The notes: generated from the letters alone by a model not told the origin. 64,000 nt of DNA from an uncultured Chlorobiaceae bacterium (GCA_903994525.1 CAJEXW010000005.1:56834-120833); one strand, 5' to 3'; numbered from the stretch's first letter, positions 36,898 to 48,664 are shown. Made by a program: numbers and translations.

Positions 36898-39800
36898 GAA
36901 GGTTTTTTCTGTGTTACAAACGTATCCGGATTAGCCCTGAAAGATTTGATTTCGGTAACCGTCATACAAACCTGAAAAGGGGTAACCATTCCAGATCGGA
37001 ACCAGGGCCGAGCTTGGATCTTGATCCAGCGACAGCAATTGTGGCCATCTTGAAAAATGGCCACAATAACATCACCAACGGTTTGGTTGGTACGCAAGGC
37101 TAGAAATGCAGGGTGCTCGTTAAACGAAAAATCGGAGCCATTTTCCAGAACGGTTTTCCAACGAAGCTCGTTCGATGTTTTACCCTGCATCTCCTCTCCT
37201 GAAAACCCTAAAACACGTTCTGCTTCCCGATTCGCACGAAGAATTTTTCCGTCAGTGTCGAGAAGTAGAATGCCCTCGGATAGTCCTTCAAACAAAAAGT
37301 GGAAACGCTCGTCACTCTCCCGCTGACTCTCTTCGAGCTTTTTTGCAGCGCTGATGTCGGTAAAGGTGATTACCAGCCCAACTATCCTGTTTTCATAGGT
37401 GCGGTAGGGCATAATCTTAACGAAAAGCCACCGGCCACAACTTGCAGGAACCTCTTTTTCAGCGAACACCAGAGAGTGAAGCACCTGTCTGGCATCATCA
37501 GCCAAATCAGGATAATGCAGATCAGTCACGATATCTGTAACAGGACGTCCTACATCGCTGGCAATCAGTTTGATAATGGTTGCTGTCCGTTTGGTGAAGC
37601 GGCGAATGTTGAGCGCATCATCAAGAAACAGTGTCGCAATATCCGTACTGTTCAGCAGGTTTTTTAAATCGTTGTTTGCCTGCGACAAGTCATTCACCTT
37701 CGATTGCAGTTCATGGTTCACCGTCTGCATCTCCTCGTTCATAGACTGCATCTCCTCCTTGGAGGTGGTCAGCTCCTCGTTGGTGCTCTGCAGCTCTTCG
37801 TTGGCCGACTGCATCTCTTCATTGGTGGATTTGAGTTCCTCCTGTGAAGTTTGCATCTCTTCACGAATACTCAGAATCTCATCCAATGCATGGTTTAGCT
37901 CCTGCTGAAGCAATACGGGAACTTCTTCTGATTTGACAGCAAGAGTTTGAGCCTTTTTTTCGCTATCACTCGCAACGTTTTCAACATCAGTAAAAACAGT
38001 CAATACAAAACCTTGCAGGACATCCGGCTTTTCAAGTAGCTCAACTGTCACATTGATCGTCAGTACTCCACTGTTTGACCGGATTTTGACACCACTTTTG
38101 TTGATAACTCCCTTGTGATGGCGCAGATTCCCGAACAGAAGATTCAGCTCATAACGAAGTCCTTCACGCGCCATGGCAAAAATATTCCAGTTGGCTTTTC
38201 CCGCCGCAGGCTCAAGGTACTTGCCGGTAAGACCGCTGATATATGCGATATCTCCCTGTTCATTGGTCAGCACCGCTGCAGGAGTGTAATGTTTCAGAAG
38301 AAACTGATCGGCTATTTCCTGCAAGTTGATGACAGGCGTAGATGATTTTGATTGATTGGCTTCAACAACCTGAAGAGCGTGTGGCGTGTGAGTAAACGAA
38401 AAAGGTAATGCAAGTGGCTCTCGAAAGCTGGTGTTAAGCTTGGTGAACAGCCGTATTTTAGCATCAAGCGGTTTAAAAAGGTTGGTCAATGAACCCAAAC
38501 TTTCGGCGCTTCCCAGAAAAAGAACACCTTCGGAATTCAGACTGTAATGAAAAAGCGGCAGCAGTTTTTTCTGCAGCTCTGGTTCAAGATAAATCAGCAG
38601 GTTCCTGCAAATCAGCAGGTCAATTTTCGTGAATGGGGGATCCATGACTACATTTTGGGGAGCAAAGACCACCATTTCACGAATCTCCCTTGATATTCTG
38701 TAACCGCGATCATCCCGATCGAAGTATTTGAGCAACCTTTCCTGTGAGACATCAGCAGCGATGTTCAAGGGATAAAGTCCTGTTCGGGCCTTGTCGATAG
38801 CATCTTTATCAAGGTCCGTTGCGAATATCTGCAGTCTGAAATTTCTTGAAGGTTTAACTGTTTCAATAACCTCCCTGAATGTTATTGCAAGGGAATATGC
38901 CTCCTCTCCCGTAGCACAGCCTGTAACCCACGCTCGCAGTCCCCCTCCAACCGGCCGTGAGGTCAGAAATGACGGAATTACCTTGATTTTCAATAATTTC
39001 CAACCCTCCGGATCCCGGAAAAAACTGGTTACCCCTATCAGCAGCTCTTTGAACAATAACTCTGTTTCATGCGGGTTCTCCTGCAAAAAGTGGACATAAT
39101 CCGCAATTCTTTCAATCTGGTGGATTCCCATGCGTCGCTCAATCCGGCGGTAGATCGTACTTTTTTTATAGAGCGAAAAGTCTTGGCCGGTGTGGACACG
39201 CAAAAGAATAACCACCTTTTCCATGGCGCTCAGAACTTTCTCTTCCAGCGGAAAATCTTGTTTTAATGTCGAGGGAAGATGTTTGAGCCAAGCGAGGATC
39301 TTAACCGGAAGCTTATCAACAGGGGCAATGACATCAGCCATGCCAGTATTAATGGCACTTTGAGGCATGCTCTCAAACTTGGCCGAAGAGGGTTCCTGCA
39401 CAAAAACAGTTCCACCTTTCTCTTTGATAGCAGACAAACCAAGAGTTCCGTCAGAGCCCATTCCTGATAAAATGAGACCAATACTCTGCTGTTGCAGGTC
39501 ATCAGCCAGCGAGCGGAAAAAAAAATCAATGGGTAGCCTAAGCCCTCGTGGCTCAACGGGATCAATAAGGTGCAAGAATCCATGCAGCAATGACAACGTC
39601 TTGTTTGGAGGAATAACATAGACGTGGTTGACTTCAAGTTGCAGCCGATCAGTTATCTGAACGACAGGAAGAGTACTCACACGCTGGAGTAACTCAACCA
39701 TCATATCCTTGAGTGTAGGATCAAGATGCTGAACAATCACAAACGTCACACCACACTTGGCTGGAACATTTCTCAGGAAAATCTCAAGCGCCTCCAACCC

Positions 39801-39914
39801 ACCGGCTGAAGCGCCGATGCCAACTATCGGAAAAGGCGGCACGCCGGAATGAAATGCTCTTTTTTCATTAGATTGTATTGTCTTGCTGGCAGCATCGTGC
39901 TTTTTTTTTAACAT
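36894..39914 (-). CDS. CheB methylesterase-CheR methyltransferase-PAS hybrid signalling protein
   Basis: A protein of about 1006 residues from the ATG at 39914 (AGGA upstream; a GTG at 39959 is the alternative). The CheB-type methylesterase domain covers about 28-215, with catalytic serine in GIGASAGG, histidine in IVQHLDP and aspartate in SGMGSDGT. The CheR methyltransferase covers about 230-490 (TGCATGEEAYSLAI for SAM, ICRNLLIYL). A long coiled coil of about 690-765 is built of EEMQSxNEEL repeats. Then come two PAS domains to the end. There is no receiver domain. No chemotaxis genes (cheA, cheW, mcp) are nearby. Substrates of methylation and demethylation are unknown. Confidence 0.88.
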   Translation of the reverse strand: MLKKKHDAASKTIQSNEKRAFHSGVPPFPIVGIGASAGGLEALEIFLRNVPAKCGVTFVIVQHLDPTLKDMMVELLQRVSTLPVVQITDRLQLEVNHVYVIPPNKTLSLLHGFLHLIDPVEPRGLRLPIDFFFRSLADDLQQQSIGLILSGMGSDGTLGLSAIKEKGGTVFVQEPSSAKFESMPQSAINTGMADVIAPVDKLPVKILAWLKHLPSTLKQDFPLEEKVLSAMEKVVILLRVHTGQDFSLYKKSTIYRRIERRMGIHQIERIADYVHFLQENPHETELLFKELLIGVTSFFRDPEGWKLLKIKVIPSFLTSRPVGGGLRAWVTGCATGEEAYSLAITFREVIETVKPSRNFRLQIFATDLDKDAIDKARTGLYPLNIAADVSQERLLKYFDRDDRGYRISREIREMVVFAPQNVVMDPPFTKIDLLICRNLLIYLEPELQKKLLPLFHYSLNSEGVLFLGSAESLGSLTNLFKPLDAKIRLFTKLNTSFREPLALPFSFTHTPHALQVVEANQSKSSTPVINLQEIADQFLLKHYTPAAVLTNEQGDIAYISGLTGKYLEPAAGKANWNIFAMAREGLRYELNLLFGNLRHHKGVINKSGVKIRSNSGVLTINVTVELLEKPDVLQGFVLTVFTDVENVASDSEKKAQTLAVKSEEVPVLLQQELNHALDEILSIREEMQTSQEELKSTNEEMQSANEELQSTNEELTTSKEEMQSMNEEMQTVNHELQSKVNDLSQANNDLKNLLNSTDIATLFLDDALNIRRFTKRTATIIKLIASDVGRPVTDIVTDLHYPDLADDARQVLHSLVFAEKEVPASCGRWLFVKIMPYRTYENRIVGLVITFTDISAAKKLEESQRESDERFHFLFEGLSEGILLLDTDGKILRANREAERVLGFSGEEMQGKTSNELRWKTVLENGSDFSFNEHPAFLALRTNQTVGDVIVAIFQDGHNCCRWIKIQARPWFRSGMVTPFQVCMTVTEIKSFRANPDTFVTQKKPS

Positions 39915-40093
39915 GGCGCATCCTGTTTTTCGAGCATAAAAAAACCATTTTTTAAGCACAAAACCTCAGATTCTGACGAACGTTGAACCTCTGTTGTCAC
40001 TGTCTCCTCTCCTTGCTGAACCGAATATGGCCCCTGTGTCACCAAGTTCCGTGAGAATCGGAAGTAGTAAAACTAAAATAATATCTTCCTTCC

Positions 40094-41635
<1,542 letters not shown>

Positions 41636-41818
41636 TTACAAAATGTGGGGGTAGAATGACAATCTTAATAACTCTTCTTGCCACCCGGCAGACCTCTTTT
41701 CTGAATGCAGACCAGGAGAAATACAATCGCTTTTGAAAAAAGGATTGTCTCAAAGAGAATACTTTTGAAAATCTAAAATAGAATGTAAATTGCGGTCCTT
41801 TTGTTATTAACGGAGTAC

Positions 41819-41906
41819 GGAGAGGTCGCATAGTTGGTCTAGTGCGCTCGCCTGGAAAGCGGGTAGGGTGTTACAGCCCTCGAGGGTTCGAATCCCTCCC
41901 TCTCCG
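41819..41906 (+). tRNA. tRNA-Ser (anticodon GGA)
   Basis: An 88-base class II tRNA. The acceptor stem GGAGAGG pairs with CCTCTCC (41899-41905) with discriminator G at 41906. The anticodon arm CTCGCCTGGAAAGCGGG shows GGA. A long variable arm (TAGGGTGTTACAGCCCTC) is diagnostic of serine. The T loop is GTTCGAATC. No encoded CCA. First of three consecutive serine tRNAs. Confidence 0.95.
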
Positions 41907-41990
41907 CCCAAAGAGGCTGTGAAAATCTTTTTTCTGGCTTTTTCCGAATGATTCACTATCTTTCGGGCCTGTTCTTTGTGAGTACGAACT

Positions 41991-42073
41991 GGAGGATTAG
42001 TCTAATTGGTAAGGCAGCAGTCTTGAAAACTGCCGGGTTCACGCCCTTGGGGGTTCGAGTCCCTCATCCTCCG
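41991..42073 (+). tRNA. tRNA-Ser (anticodon TGA)
   Basis: An 83-base tRNA. The acceptor GGAGGAT pairs with ATCCTCC (42066-42072), discriminator G. The anticodon stem GCAGT/ACTGC carries loop CTTGAAA, giving anticodon TGA, which reads UCA serine codons. The extended variable arm (GGGTTCACGCCC) supports serine. T loop GTTCGAGTC. No encoded CCA. Confidence 0.92.
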
Positions 42074-42087
42074 CGCAAACATTATCA

Positions 42088-42177
42088 GGAGAGGTGGCCG
42101 AGCGGCTGAAGGCAACGGTTTGCTAAACCGTCATAGTTCTTATAGGGCTATCGAGGGTTCGAATCCCTCCCTCTCCG
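42088..42177 (+). tRNA. tRNA-Ser (anticodon GCT)
   Basis: A 90-base class II tRNA. The acceptor GGAGAGG pairs with CCTCTCC (42170-42176), discriminator G. The anticodon arm ACGGTTTGCTAAACCGT shows GCT (AGU/AGC codons). The variable arm is long (CATAGTTCTTATAGGGCTAT). Its last 28 bases are identical to those of the first tRNA in this cluster. Confidence 0.95.
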
Positions 42178-42181
42178 CACA

Positions 42182-42210
42182 ACAAAAACCCCGCAGGTCG
42201 GGGTTTTTGT
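42182..42210 (+). terminator. Terminator of the tRNA-Ser cluster
   Basis: A perfect 12-base inverted repeat (ACAAAAACCCCG and CGGGGTTTTTGT) with a 5-base loop has a T-rich right arm. It lies 5 bases after the last tRNA and ends the three-tRNA transcript. Confidence 0.9.
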
Positions 42211-42330
42211 GTTTTAGGGGCATTTGAAATATCCGTGGGGATCAGCTATTTTGGCGTAGAGTCTTTCGTCAGCAAGGCTGTAAAAAAGCGGGACTAAAAC
42301 AAAAGTTAACAACGTTCCTTCTGAATAAAG

Positions 42331-42897
42331 ATGATATTACCGATTACAATTTACAGTGATGCTATTCTTCGGCAGAGAGCAAAGCCGTTAAAGGGGGTCG
42401 ATGCGGGGGTTGAGGAGCTTGTGCAGTCTATGTTTGAGTCGATGCGCAATGCCTCGGGTATTGGTCTGGCAGCTCCCCAGGTTGGTTATTCTCTCAGGCT
42501 GCTGGTACTGGATGTCTCGTGCATCAAGAATTATGAGCAAGAACAGCCACTGGTGGTTATTAATCCCCATATTCTTTCAGTCAGGGGCTCATGCGAGATG
42601 GAGGAGGGTTGCCTGAGCGTACCCGGAGTGCAGGGGGATGTTGTGCGTCCGGCCGTTATTATGCTTAAATACAGGAATGAGCGTTTTGAGGAGCAGGTTG
42701 GTGAGTTTTCAGGGATGTTTGCCAGGGTGCTGCAGCATGAGATTGATCATCTTGATGGCACTCTTTTTGTCGACCGGGTACAAAAGCGCCATCGACGCAA
42801 GATTCAGAAGGAGCTTTCGCTACTTTCTTCGGGTGTGGTCAGTGCCGCCTATCCGGTTTCGATTCCTGACGTTGTTTCAAACTCTCACCCTTTGTAG
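42331..42897 (+). CDS. def: Peptide deformylase
   Basis: A 188-residue metalloenzyme with the three family motifs: GIGLAAPQVG near 43, EEGCLSVPG near 91 (metal cysteine) and QHEIDHLDG near 133 (metal histidines and catalytic glutamate). It removes the formyl group from nascent N-formyl-methionine. fmt, which adds that group, follows after 6 bases, so the pair is an operon. Confidence 0.97.
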   Translation: MILPITIYSDAILRQRAKPLKGVDAGVEELVQSMFESMRNASGIGLAAPQVGYSLRLLVLDVSCIKNYEQEQPLVVINPHILSVRGSCEMEEGCLSVPGVQGDVVRPAVIMLKYRNERFEEQVGEFSGMFARVLQHEIDHLDGTLFVDRVQKRHRRKIQKELSLLSSGVVSAAYPVSIPDVVSNSHPL

Positions 42898-42903
42898 AAG
42901 AGT

Positions 42904-43851
42904 ATGATGAGAATAATGTTTATGGGGACTCCAAACTTTGCCGTTCCCTCGTTACAGGCGATTGCCGCAGAACAGGGCGCTTTTAAGCTTGTGCTTGTCG
43001 TCACCGGCAAAGACAAACCTCGCAAAAGTAAACATGCCGAAGCCGAACCCTCGCCGGTCAAACAGGCTGCGCTTGCGCTCGGGCTTCAGGTGCGTGAAGT
43101 TGATGATGTTGCTGCTCCGGATTTTGTCGAGCTGGTTTCGGCCTACAGGCCTGACGTTATTGTGGTTGCGGCCTTTCGTATTTTGCCTCCGGCGGTGTAT
43201 GAACAGGCGGCATACGGAGCTTTTAATCTTCACGCCTCTCTGCTGCCAGCCTATAGGGGAGCGGCACCAATTAACTGGTCGATTATCAACGGGGAGCGTG
43301 AAACAGGTGTCACAACATTTTTTCTGCAGCAGCGGGTTGACACCGGCAACATTATTCTGCAGGATAAAACAACGATAGCTTCTGATGAGAGTGCCACAGA
43401 TCTTGCTGGTCGCCTCTCGGAAATTGGGGCAAAGGTTGTTGTCAAGACGCTTCATCTGATAGCTTCAGGCACTCCCTTTGTCTTTGAGCAAAATGATACG
43501 CTTGCCTCAAAGGCTCCTAAACTTACCCGTGATAATACACGGATTGACTGGGCGCAGCCGGTTGCGATCATCCATGATTTTATAAGGGGGCTGGCAATGA
43601 AGCCAGCGGCCTGGACAACATTTCAGGGCAAAACTTTGAAGATATTTTGTGCCACACCAGGAGCCCTTTTTTCCGAAGATCTTTCAGTATTACCAGGAAC
43701 GGTGTTGATTGCTCAGGGAAGGCTGTATGTGAAAACATCGGATGGCTGGCTGGAGCTGCTTTTCTTGCAACTTGAAGGGAAAAAAAGTATGGAGGCATCC
43801 GAGTTCGCAAGGGGTTTCCGCCAGAGTGCTGAATCATCCCGGTTTGTATAG
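42904..43851 (+). CDS. fmt: Methionyl-tRNA formyltransferase
   Basis: A 315-residue enzyme. Seen: [16 protein letters not shown] near residues 5-20, [19 protein letters not shown] near 107 with the formate-transfer residues (N, H, and the later D in VDTGNII near 145), and a C-terminal tRNA-binding domain. It formylates initiator Met-tRNA using 10-formyl-THF. It is paired with def just upstream. Confidence 0.96.
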   Translation: MMRIMFMGTPNFAVPSLQAIAAEQGAFKLVLVVTGKDKPRKSKHAEAEPSPVKQAALALGLQVREVDDVAAPDFVELVSAYRPDVIVVAAFRILPPAVYEQAAYGAFNLHASLLPAYRGAAPINWSIINGERETGVTTFFLQQRVDTGNIILQDKTTIASDESATDLAGRLSEIGAKVVVKTLHLIASGTPFVFEQNDTLASKAPKLTRDNTRIDWAQPVAIIHDFIRGLAMKPAAWTTFQGKTLKIFCATPGALFSEDLSVLPGTVLIAQGRLYVKTSDGWLELLFLQLEGKKSMEASEFARGFRQSAESSRFV

Positions 43852-43930
43852 CAGCTCTGCAATATCACAATTGCATTATTTGTTTATATTGAGTTACGTT
43901 GAGTTTTAACAAGAATCAAACGCCTCTTTT

Positions 43931-45748
43931 ATGTCCTTGTCCAGTACAGAAGTCAGTCGTATCCGGAACTTCTGCATTATTGCACATATTGATCACGGAA
44001 AATCCACACTTGCTGATCGCCTGCTGGAGATAACACACACGCTCGATCGTACACAGATGGCTTCGGCCCAGGTGCTTGATGATATGGATTTGGAGCGGGA
44101 GCGTGGCATTACGATTAAAAGCCACGCCATCCAGATGAAATACAAGGCTTTGGATGGCAAAGAGTATACGCTCAACCTCATTGATACTCCTGGTCATGTC
44201 GATTTCAGTTATGAGGTCTCCCGCTCTCTTGCCGCATGTGAAGGGGCCCTCCTTATTGTTGATGCTACCCAGGGGGTAGAGGCGCAAACTATTGCCAATC
44301 TCTATCTTGCTCTTGATGCAGGGCTCGATATTATTCCTGTGATCAACAAAATTGATCTTCCCTCCTCCGATGTCGAGGGGGTTTCACGTCAGATTATCGA
44401 CCTCATGGGAGTCAAACGTGAGGAGATTCTTCAGGTATCGGCAAAAGCCGGTATCGGTGTGAGTGAGCTGATTGAGGCTATTGTGGCTCGTATACCACAT
44501 CCTGCCGACAACAAGCATCTGCCACTCCGTGCCCTGATTTTTGATTCGGTGTTCGACTCTTATCGTGGCGCTGTGGTCTATCTCCGTATTGTTGAAGGTG
44601 CATTGAGAAAGGGAGATAAAGTAAAATTTTTTGCCAGCGACAAAATTTTTCTTGCTGATGAGATTGGTACAATGAGCATGAAGCGGCAGCCAAAAAACCT
44701 GCTTGAATCGGGAGATGTTGGTTATCTGATCTGCTCCATCAAGGATGTCAAGGATGCCAAAGTTGGCGATACGGTCACGCTTGTGGAAAATCCCGCCAGC
44801 GACCGGCTTGCAGGGTACAAGGAGGTAAAGCCGATGGTTTTCAGTGGCCTTTATCCCATTAACTCCAATGAGTTTGAGGATCTTCGCGAATCTCTTGAAA
44901 AGCTTGCGCTGAACGATGCCTCACTGGTCTATACTCCCGAAACCTCAGTTGCGCTTGGCTTTGGCTTCCGCTGCGGTTTTCTTGGCTTGCTCCACATGGA
45001 GATTATTCAGGAGCGTCTTGAGAGGGAGTATGGGGTCAATATCATCACGACAGTGCCAAACGTGGAGTATCGCGTTGTGATGACGAATGGAGATATTGTC
45101 GTTGTTGATAATCCATCCAAGATGCCGGAGACAAGTCGGGTCAACCATGTTGAAGAGCCCTATGTGGCCATGCAGATCATTACCCTTGCTGATTACATTG
45201 GCAATATTATGAAACTTGGTATGGAGCGAAGGGGGGAGTACAAGAATACTGACTATCTTGATGTCTCAAGGGTAATCATGCATTTTGAGTTTCCTTTGGC
45301 TGAGATTGTTTTTGATTTTCATGACCGGCTCAAATCCATTTCAAAAGGTTATGCCTCAATGGATTACGAGTATGTTGGTTATCGTGAATCCGAGCTGGTC
45401 AAGCTTGATGTGCTGCTCAATGGCGATACTGTTGATGCACTCTCTATTGTGGTTCACCGCTCCAAGGCTTATGACTGGGGGAAAAAGCTCTGCCTGAAAC
45501 TGAAAGGGATTATCCCGAAGCAGATGTATGAAGTCGCCATTCAGGCGGCAATTGGCAGCAAGGTTATTTCGCGTGAAACCATCTCGGCTATGCGTAAAAA
45601 CGTGCTGGCCAAGTGTTATGGCGGCGATATCAGTCGCAAACGCAAGCTGCTGGAAAAACAGAAAGAGGGAAAGAAGAGGATGAAACAGGTTGGCAGGGTA
45701 GAGGTTCCGCAGGAGGCTTTCCTTGCGCTTTTGAACATTGATGAATAG
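43931..45748 (+). CDS. lepA: Elongation factor 4 (back-translocating GTPase LepA)
   Basis: A 605-residue translational GTPase. It has G1 AHIDHGKST near residue 18, G2 region [10 protein letters not shown]3 DTPGHVDF near 85, and G4 NKID near 138. It has the EF-4-specific C-terminal domain (end [17 protein letters not shown], basic). It binds the ribosome and helps it recover under stress. lepB follows 67 bases downstream, the common lepA-lepB order. Confidence 0.96.
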   Translation: MSLSSTEVSRIRNFCIIAHIDHGKSTLADRLLEITHTLDRTQMASAQVLDDMDLERERGITIKSHAIQMKYKALDGKEYTLNLIDTPGHVDFSYEVSRSLAACEGALLIVDATQGVEAQTIANLYLALDAGLDIIPVINKIDLPSSDVEGVSRQIIDLMGVKREEILQVSAKAGIGVSELIEAIVARIPHPADNKHLPLRALIFDSVFDSYRGAVVYLRIVEGALRKGDKVKFFASDKIFLADEIGTMSMKRQPKNLLESGDVGYLICSIKDVKDAKVGDTVTLVENPASDRLAGYKEVKPMVFSGLYPINSNEFEDLRESLEKLALNDASLVYTPETSVALGFGFRCGFLGLLHMEIIQERLEREYGVNIITTVPNVEYRVVMTNGDIVVVDNPSKMPETSRVNHVEEPYVAMQIITLADYIGNIMKLGMERRGEYKNTDYLDVSRVIMHFEFPLAEIVFDFHDRLKSISKGYASMDYEYVGYRESELVKLDVLLNGDTVDALSIVVHRSKAYDWGKKLCLKLKGIIPKQMYEVAIQAAIGSKVISRETISAMRKNVLAKCYGGDISRKRKLLEKQKEGKKRMKQVGRVEVPQEAFLALLNIDE

Positions 45749-45815
45749 TGAATGGTGAAAAGTGAATCGTCACGTATCCCGATAAAATTTTAGAAACGCT
45801 CAAAATAGTACAGCA

Positions 45816-46646
45816 TTGGATATTCAGAAGGATAAACCCGAAAAAAAACATTCACGGGAGTGGTTCGAGGCTCTGGTCATTGCTGCGATTTTTGCCACAG
45901 TTCTGCGGGTTTTTGTGGTTGAATCGTATCGTATTCCAACGGGATCCATGGAGAGAACGCTCTTGGCAGGCGATTTTCTTTTTGTCAACAAATACGTTTA
46001 TGGACCAAAAGTTCCTTTTACCGATATTCGGCTGCCGGGCGTTGACCATGTTAAACGGGGAGATATTATTGTTTTCAAGTTTCCCAAAGATCGCTCGCTG
46101 AACTATATAAAGCGTTGTGTGGCAATAAGTGGCGATACTCTTGAAATTCACGATCAAAAACTCTCAATAAATGGGAAAACGTCTGTATTGCCGGAACATG
46201 CGCAGTTTATCGGAGAGCGCGTCCCGGCGGGTGAAGGTGACTACATGATATTTCCCCAGTTTTCGAATTTCAATAAGGATAACTATGGTCCGATACGAAT
46301 TCCCCGTAAAGGTGATGTGATACGGATGAATGCGACTACATTCCCGCTTTATAGTTCACTGGTTGCTGATGAAGGTCACGATGTGAGTCTTATGGGCAGG
46401 GAGGTATTTGTTGATGGTGCTCCAGTCCAGCAGTACACGGTGAAGGAGAACTATTTCTTTGCAATGGGAGATAATCGGGATAACAGTCTCGATAGTCGTT
46501 TCTGGGGATTTTTACCAGAAAAAGATCTTCTCGGACAGGCGTTGATGGTTTACTGGTCGTGGGATCCCGATATTTCTTTGTTGACCAATCCGCTTGGTAA
46601 ACTCTCTTCAATACGGTGGAGGCGACCAGGATTGCTTGTTCATTGA
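45816..46646 (+). CDS. lepB: Signal peptidase I
   Basis: A 276-residue membrane serine protease that removes signal peptides. One N-terminal membrane segment covers about 18-36 (FEALVIAAIFATVLRVFVV). The catalytic serine is in PTGSMERTL (S44) and the lysine in LNYIKRCVA (K99). MGDNRDNSLDSRFWG near 230 is the third signature. The only plausible start is a TTG at 45816: in frame upstream there is a TAA at 45783 and no ATG, and the next ATG would remove the membrane segment. It ends overlapping a convergent small gene by 7 bases. Confidence 0.94.
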   Translation: MDIQKDKPEKKHSREWFEALVIAAIFATVLRVFVVESYRIPTGSMERTLLAGDFLFVNKYVYGPKVPFTDIRLPGVDHVKRGDIIVFKFPKDRSLNYIKRCVAISGDTLEIHDQKLSINGKTSVLPEHAQFIGERVPAGEGDYMIFPQFSNFNKDNYGPIRIPRKGDVIRMNATTFPLYSSLVADEGHDVSLMGREVFVDGAPVQQYTVKENYFFAMGDNRDNSLDSRFWGFLPEKDLLGQALMVYWSWDPDISLLTNPLGKLSSIRWRRPGLLVH

Positions 46647-47062
46647 ACAAGATGCCACTCCGAAAGAATTTTTTCGGATATCGTCTCTGTTGATGAGAAT
46701 CTTTTTGATGGGGAGAAGAGGAGTAGGTGAAGGTTATTGCAGGGGATTTCGAGGTTTGTGAGCGTAATGCGTTTGCTGTTTTTTGCTGTTGTATCGGCAG
46801 GTGAGAGTGTTACATGGTTGAGTTTGATTGAGTCAAGAATCAACCCGGCCGTTACAGATGAGATGTTTGTATTCCACGTATTGCCTGTAGCCTGGTTGAC
46901 GGAGTGGGCGAGGTTGTGTTTAAACGCAGCATTCAGGTAGATGTTCGTGGAGGTATAAACCAGCAGATATGCGGCAGGGAAAAGTACACCAGGCGAAAGC
47001 ATGAGAGCTTTAAACCAGTTGATGAAGAACTTTTTTTCAGTAATTTGCCTCAATATATTCAC
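46640..47062 (-). CDS. Hypothetical membrane-anchored protein
   Basis: A 140-residue protein of unknown function. It has an N-terminal basic stretch and one membrane segment (about 21-40, LMLSPGVLFPAAYLLVYTST). An extracytoplasmic part follows with the pattern ISSVTAGLILDSIKLNHVTL, reminiscent of the start of AsmA/DUF748-type proteins, where beta strands follow the membrane anchor. It is much shorter than those families, so it may be a short relative or a truncated one. It is convergent with lepB and overlaps its end by 7 bases. No ribosome site is evident. Moderate confidence that it is expressed. Confidence 0.55.
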   Translation of the reverse strand: MNILRQITEKKFFINWFKALMLSPGVLFPAAYLLVYTSTNIYLNAAFKHNLAHSVNQATGNTWNTNISSVTAGLILDSIKLNHVTLSPADTTAKNSKRITLTNLEIPCNNLHLLLFSPSKRFSSTETISEKILSEWHLVQ

Positions 47063-47173
47063 TTTTCAGCTCCGTCCGTTTCAGGTGAGCGATACCGGTT
47101 CTCTTTTCTTTAGAATACAAAATTTTTCTCTTTATTTGTCGTTGTATCAATACTAATTCAGGACTCTCAATTT

Positions 47174-48664
47174 ATGCCAGTACACAAACGGCATGCACCC
47201 TATCTTCTCAAGCCTCTTTACAAGGAGGTACATGCCGATACGGAGACACCGGTTTCAGTTTATCTCAAATTGCAGCGTCCCTTTTCATGTCTGCTCGAAT
47301 CTGTTGAGGGCGAGGAGCTTCTTGCCCGCTTTTCCTATATCGCCATAGATCCAGTCGCCATTCTCAAAGGATCCGTGGAGGGCCAGGCCAGCCTTGAGAT
47401 TCTTGATGAAAAATTCAGTGATCTGCGTCAGGTTGCTGGCAAGGAGAGTGGCCTCCGCCAGCAGATTGACAGTGTTATTGCCGCTTTTGATACTGAGGAG
47501 ATCCCAAGAAAAAAGAATGGTGCACCCCAGATGATCACCTCCGGTGTGTTTGGCTATTTTGGGTATGACGCACTGCATCTCGTTGAAAAAATTCCACTCC
47601 CTGAGCTGACTGATCCAGCGGCGATGCCGGATATTATGCTTCTTTTCTGTGATACGCTTGTCATCTTCGACAATATCATGAGGAAGGTGTTTATTGTTTC
47701 CAATTATCTTGATGAGAGGGATAAGCCACTTGCTCAGAAGAAGATAGAGCATATAGCCGAACAGATGTTCCGGCCACTTTCGCGTGAAGAGGTTGCCTTT
47801 CAGCCTGAAAAGCCGGAGCCGATACTTTCAAATACAACAAAAAAGGAGTATCTGGCCAAGGTGGTCAAGGCTAAAGAGCATATTGTTGCTGGAGATATTT
47901 TTCAGGTACAGATTTCGCAGCGTCTTCGCCGTCCTCTCAATACCCGTTCGTTTGATGTCTATCGAATGCTGAGAACTATCAACCCGTCTCCCTATCTCTA
48001 CTATTTTAACATGAAAAAGTTTGAGATTGTGGGTTCATCACCGGAATTGCTCGTCAAGGTAGAGCGAGACAGTGCGGGACGGCGCATGGTGGATACGCGC
48101 CCAATTGCAGGCACAAGGCATCGTGGCCAAACTTTTGAAGAGGATGAACGCAATGCAAAGGAGCTGCTTGCTGATGAAAAAGAGCTTGCTGAGCATCTGA
48201 TGCTGATTGATCTGAGCAGAAACGATATTGGGAGAATTGCCAAAATCGGTACGGTTGAGACCAATGAGATGATGGTTATTGAAAAATATTCTCATGTCAT
48301 GCATATTGTCAGTAATGTGAAAGGGGAGTTGCGTGACGATCTCTGTTCAATGGATGCCTTCTGGTCCTGTTTTCCGGCTGGGACACTTACTGGTGCCCCA
48401 AAGGTGAGAGCAATGGAGATAATTTATGAGCTTGAGAAAGAGAAAAGAGGGCTGTATGGGGGTGCTGTCGGATTTCTTGATTTTAAAGGCAATCTGACCA
48501 CCGCCATCGCCATCAGGACTATGGTTGTTGATGACAGAATGATCTATTTCCAGGCGGCAGGAGGCATTGTAGCTGACTCGAAACCCGAAGCTGAATATGA
48601 AGAAACGATGAATAAGATGAGGGCTGGCATCACTGCTGTCGACACTATTGCCGATTTAACGTAA
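47174..48664 (+). CDS. trpE: Anthranilate synthase component I
   Basis: A 496-residue chorismate-binding enzyme. The N-terminal domain includes the tryptophan-binding-type LLESVEGEELLARFSYI near 40. The C-terminal catalytic part has DIFQVQISQRLRRPL near 240, TRPIAGTRHRG near 310, DLSRNDIGR near 350, and FPAGTLTGAPKVRAMEII near 410. It makes anthranilate from chorismate with a TrpG glutaminase, which is not adjacent. Aminodeoxychorismate synthase (pabB) is the close alternative, but the length and N-terminal part favour TrpE. Confidence 0.92.
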   Translation: MPVHKRHAPYLLKPLYKEVHADTETPVSVYLKLQRPFSCLLESVEGEELLARFSYIAIDPVAILKGSVEGQASLEILDEKFSDLRQVAGKESGLRQQIDSVIAAFDTEEIPRKKNGAPQMITSGVFGYFGYDALHLVEKIPLPELTDPAAMPDIMLLFCDTLVIFDNIMRKVFIVSNYLDERDKPLAQKKIEHIAEQMFRPLSREEVAFQPEKPEPILSNTTKKEYLAKVVKAKEHIVAGDIFQVQISQRLRRPLNTRSFDVYRMLRTINPSPYLYYFNMKKFEIVGSSPELLVKVERDSAGRRMVDTRPIAGTRHRGQTFEEDERNAKELLADEKELAEHLMLIDLSRNDIGRIAKIGTVETNEMMVIEKYSHVMHIVSNVKGELRDDLCSMDAFWSCFPAGTLTGAPKVRAMEIIYELEKEKRGLYGGAVGFLDFKGNLTTAIAIRTMVVDDRMIYFQAAGGIVADSKPEAEYEETMNKMRAGITAVDTIADLT

